From Aphanomyces cochlioides (lineage: Eukaryota; Oomycota; Saprolegniomycetes; Saprolegniales; Verrucalvaceae), in contig JAHQRK010000003.1 of NCBI GenBank assembly GCA_019828595.1, forward strand, positions 2,790,001 to 2,854,000: 64,000 nt of DNA, in the 5' to 3' direction. The position numbers were made by a program, and so were the translations under genes. Below the pieces are notes generated by a model. The model was given only the letters and a program-made list of their open reading frames with translations, was not told the origin of the DNA and did no database searches. This document shows, piece after piece, positions 62,832-64,000 of the stretch; within the stretch, counting starts at the first letter, position 1; the number at the start of each line of letters is the position of its first letter.

Positions 62832-64000
62832 CTATTCTTCCACTTGATGAAACTCTACGCCTGGTCCACCGAGTGCGGTTTCAATGCACGTGAAGCCTTC
62901 TTGAGTCAACTCGTACTTGAGCAATGCAATGTCGTCGTTAGTAGCATCGGCAGGTACAAGTGTGATGGTACAGCCTCCGCCTCCAGCGCCAGTGAGCTTG
63001 GTCACCATGTTGTATTTGGCCGACATCTCGCAAATTGTCGTAATGGACTGGTGGCCTACTTCTAGAGCATCTAAACAAGCTTGATTGGTCGCCATCATAT
63101 TGGCCAAGTCGGATTCCGATAGAGAATTTGATTGCACCTAGAAAAATGATTCATGCCAATCATTGTGATGATGCTAACTTGTTGTTGAAAGGTCTTCGCG
63201 AGCTCTTCAATGGTGCGGAAATGACCTTCAACTGTCACAGGGTCGGCTGTATGGAGAGATCGGACGTGGTTAACAAGCACTTTGGTTTCCCGGGGTACAT
63301 GGGTGTTGGTGAGGAGGATCCGCAGTTTGGGCATGGAAAATGTTTCCAACGACTAGATTTCACATGACATGATTGAACTCGGATTTGACGACACCTTTGG
63401 GTTCTTGCGGTACATAAGGGCACCGCCGTAGGTTGCAACACTGTTGTCTACGCCAGATGGATCATCATGAAGCAGAACTTCGCCAGCAAATGCATATGAG
63501 TTGATCGTGTCTAATGAGACAGATTCTTCGCGGCACCTAATAATTTCATACAGAGACGAGAGAATAGAATAGAATTACCTCAAGAGAGCTGCAGCCATGG
63601 AGACACTAAAGGCGGCCGAAGAGCCAAGGCCAGCGCCGACTGGGAAATCACCACTTTGGACTGTCAACTCAATGCCCGTTGATCTATCATCCATGAGATA
63701 AAAATCAAGTGGGCTCATACTCATCCAAGACTTGAGGCACGATTGCAAGCAAGAGAAAGAGCGCAGGTCGCAACGCGTTGGCGTCTTTGGGATGTTCGTC
63801 TTTGAGAAAATTCGTCAATGTAGCAGTAAGTGATGGCGACGGGCGAGGCAAAAAGACAGCATCATTTGACACAATCTCTTTGACCTTGTTGGAAGGCCAA
63901 GACCGTCTCAAAGGCTCTCCATCCTTCTCGCTCTTGAGATTTTCAAGTGCAATCCAAACAACAGGCTCGCCGCCAAATGTCTACACAACATTAGAAGAGC
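62832..64000 (-). CDS. MVK: Mevalonate kinase, 5' part off window
   Basis: GHMP kinase. From the right edge: TFGGEPVVWIALENLKSEKD, then after a 37-nt intron STGIELTVQSGDFPVGAGLG followed by GSSAAFSVSMAAALL (ATP-binding motif 2). Next NSYAFAGEVLLHDDPSGVDN followed by SVATYGGALMYRK (mevalonate kinase Asp motif), LRILLTNTHVPRETKVLVNH and the third GHMP motif KLTGAGGGGCTITLVPADAT near the C-terminus, ending VEFHQVEE. It phosphorylates mevalonate in isoprenoid synthesis. The DDPSGVD in place of the common GNPSGVD is a small variation. The N-terminus lies beyond 64000. Confidence 0.95.

Overview
This is a compact, intron-rich eukaryotic nuclear window. The inferred source is an oomycete or similar stramenopile, with Saprolegniales as the most plausible group. 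That rests on style rather than a marker gene: very short GT-AG introns (many about 35-60 nt), plain single-copy eukaryotic housekeeping genes, strict alternation of strands, and a protist-type mix of transposons (mariner, pogo/Tigger, Crypton-like tyrosine recombinases). Nearly all genes are read as several short exons, and most exon joins were checked by eye for GT-AG and frame.

Layout. 1-14.1 kb: a discoidin-like/Cys-rich protein (-), a CIP2A-like ARM/coiled-coil protein, a membrane protein and a SEN1/senataxin helicase (all +). 14.1-15.0 kb: first of three MCUR1/CCDC90 (DUF1640) paralogues. 15.0-20.7 kb: a transposon island with a frameshifted mariner (27-bp TIRs, TA target), a broken tyrosine recombinase and an intact pogo/Tigger element with TIRs. 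20.8-27.1 kb: second CCDC90 paralogue, ribosomal protein eL18, TORC2 subunit SIN1, a TH2-like HAD phosphatase and GMPPA. 27.4-35.6 kb: THEM6-like thioesterase, START protein, AP-1 gamma-adaptin, farnesyl/geranylgeranyltransferase alpha and a small membrane protein. 36.3-41.6 kb: two related ankyrin-PH-RING E3 ligases flanking RRP36, then the third CCDC90 paralogue. 42.2-44.5 kb: an intact Crypton-like recombinase, a tRNA-like sequence and a 14-bp minisatellite. 45-64 kb: AI-2E family transporter, NDUFA9, an hnRNP-Q-acidic-domain protein, STK19, glutathione reductase, an SLC19-type transporter, a coiled-coil protein, a USP30-like deubiquitinase, a DnaJ protein and mevalonate kinase (cut by the right edge).

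Organisation. Genes alternate between head-to-head pairs sharing short bidirectional promoters and tail-to-tail pairs whose stop codons lie 0-30 bp apart or overlap. Two recurrent promoter motifs stand out: a CCAAT box (AGCCAATCA, often as inverted pairs) and a palindrome TTATCCGGATAA. They mostly mark different gene sets. Functional themes include mitochondrial genes (NDUFA9, three CCDC90 proteins, glutathione reductase), ubiquitin (two RING ligases, one USP), vesicle traffic (AP-1), TORC2 (SIN1) and isoprenoid/prenylation (mevalonate kinase, FNTA).
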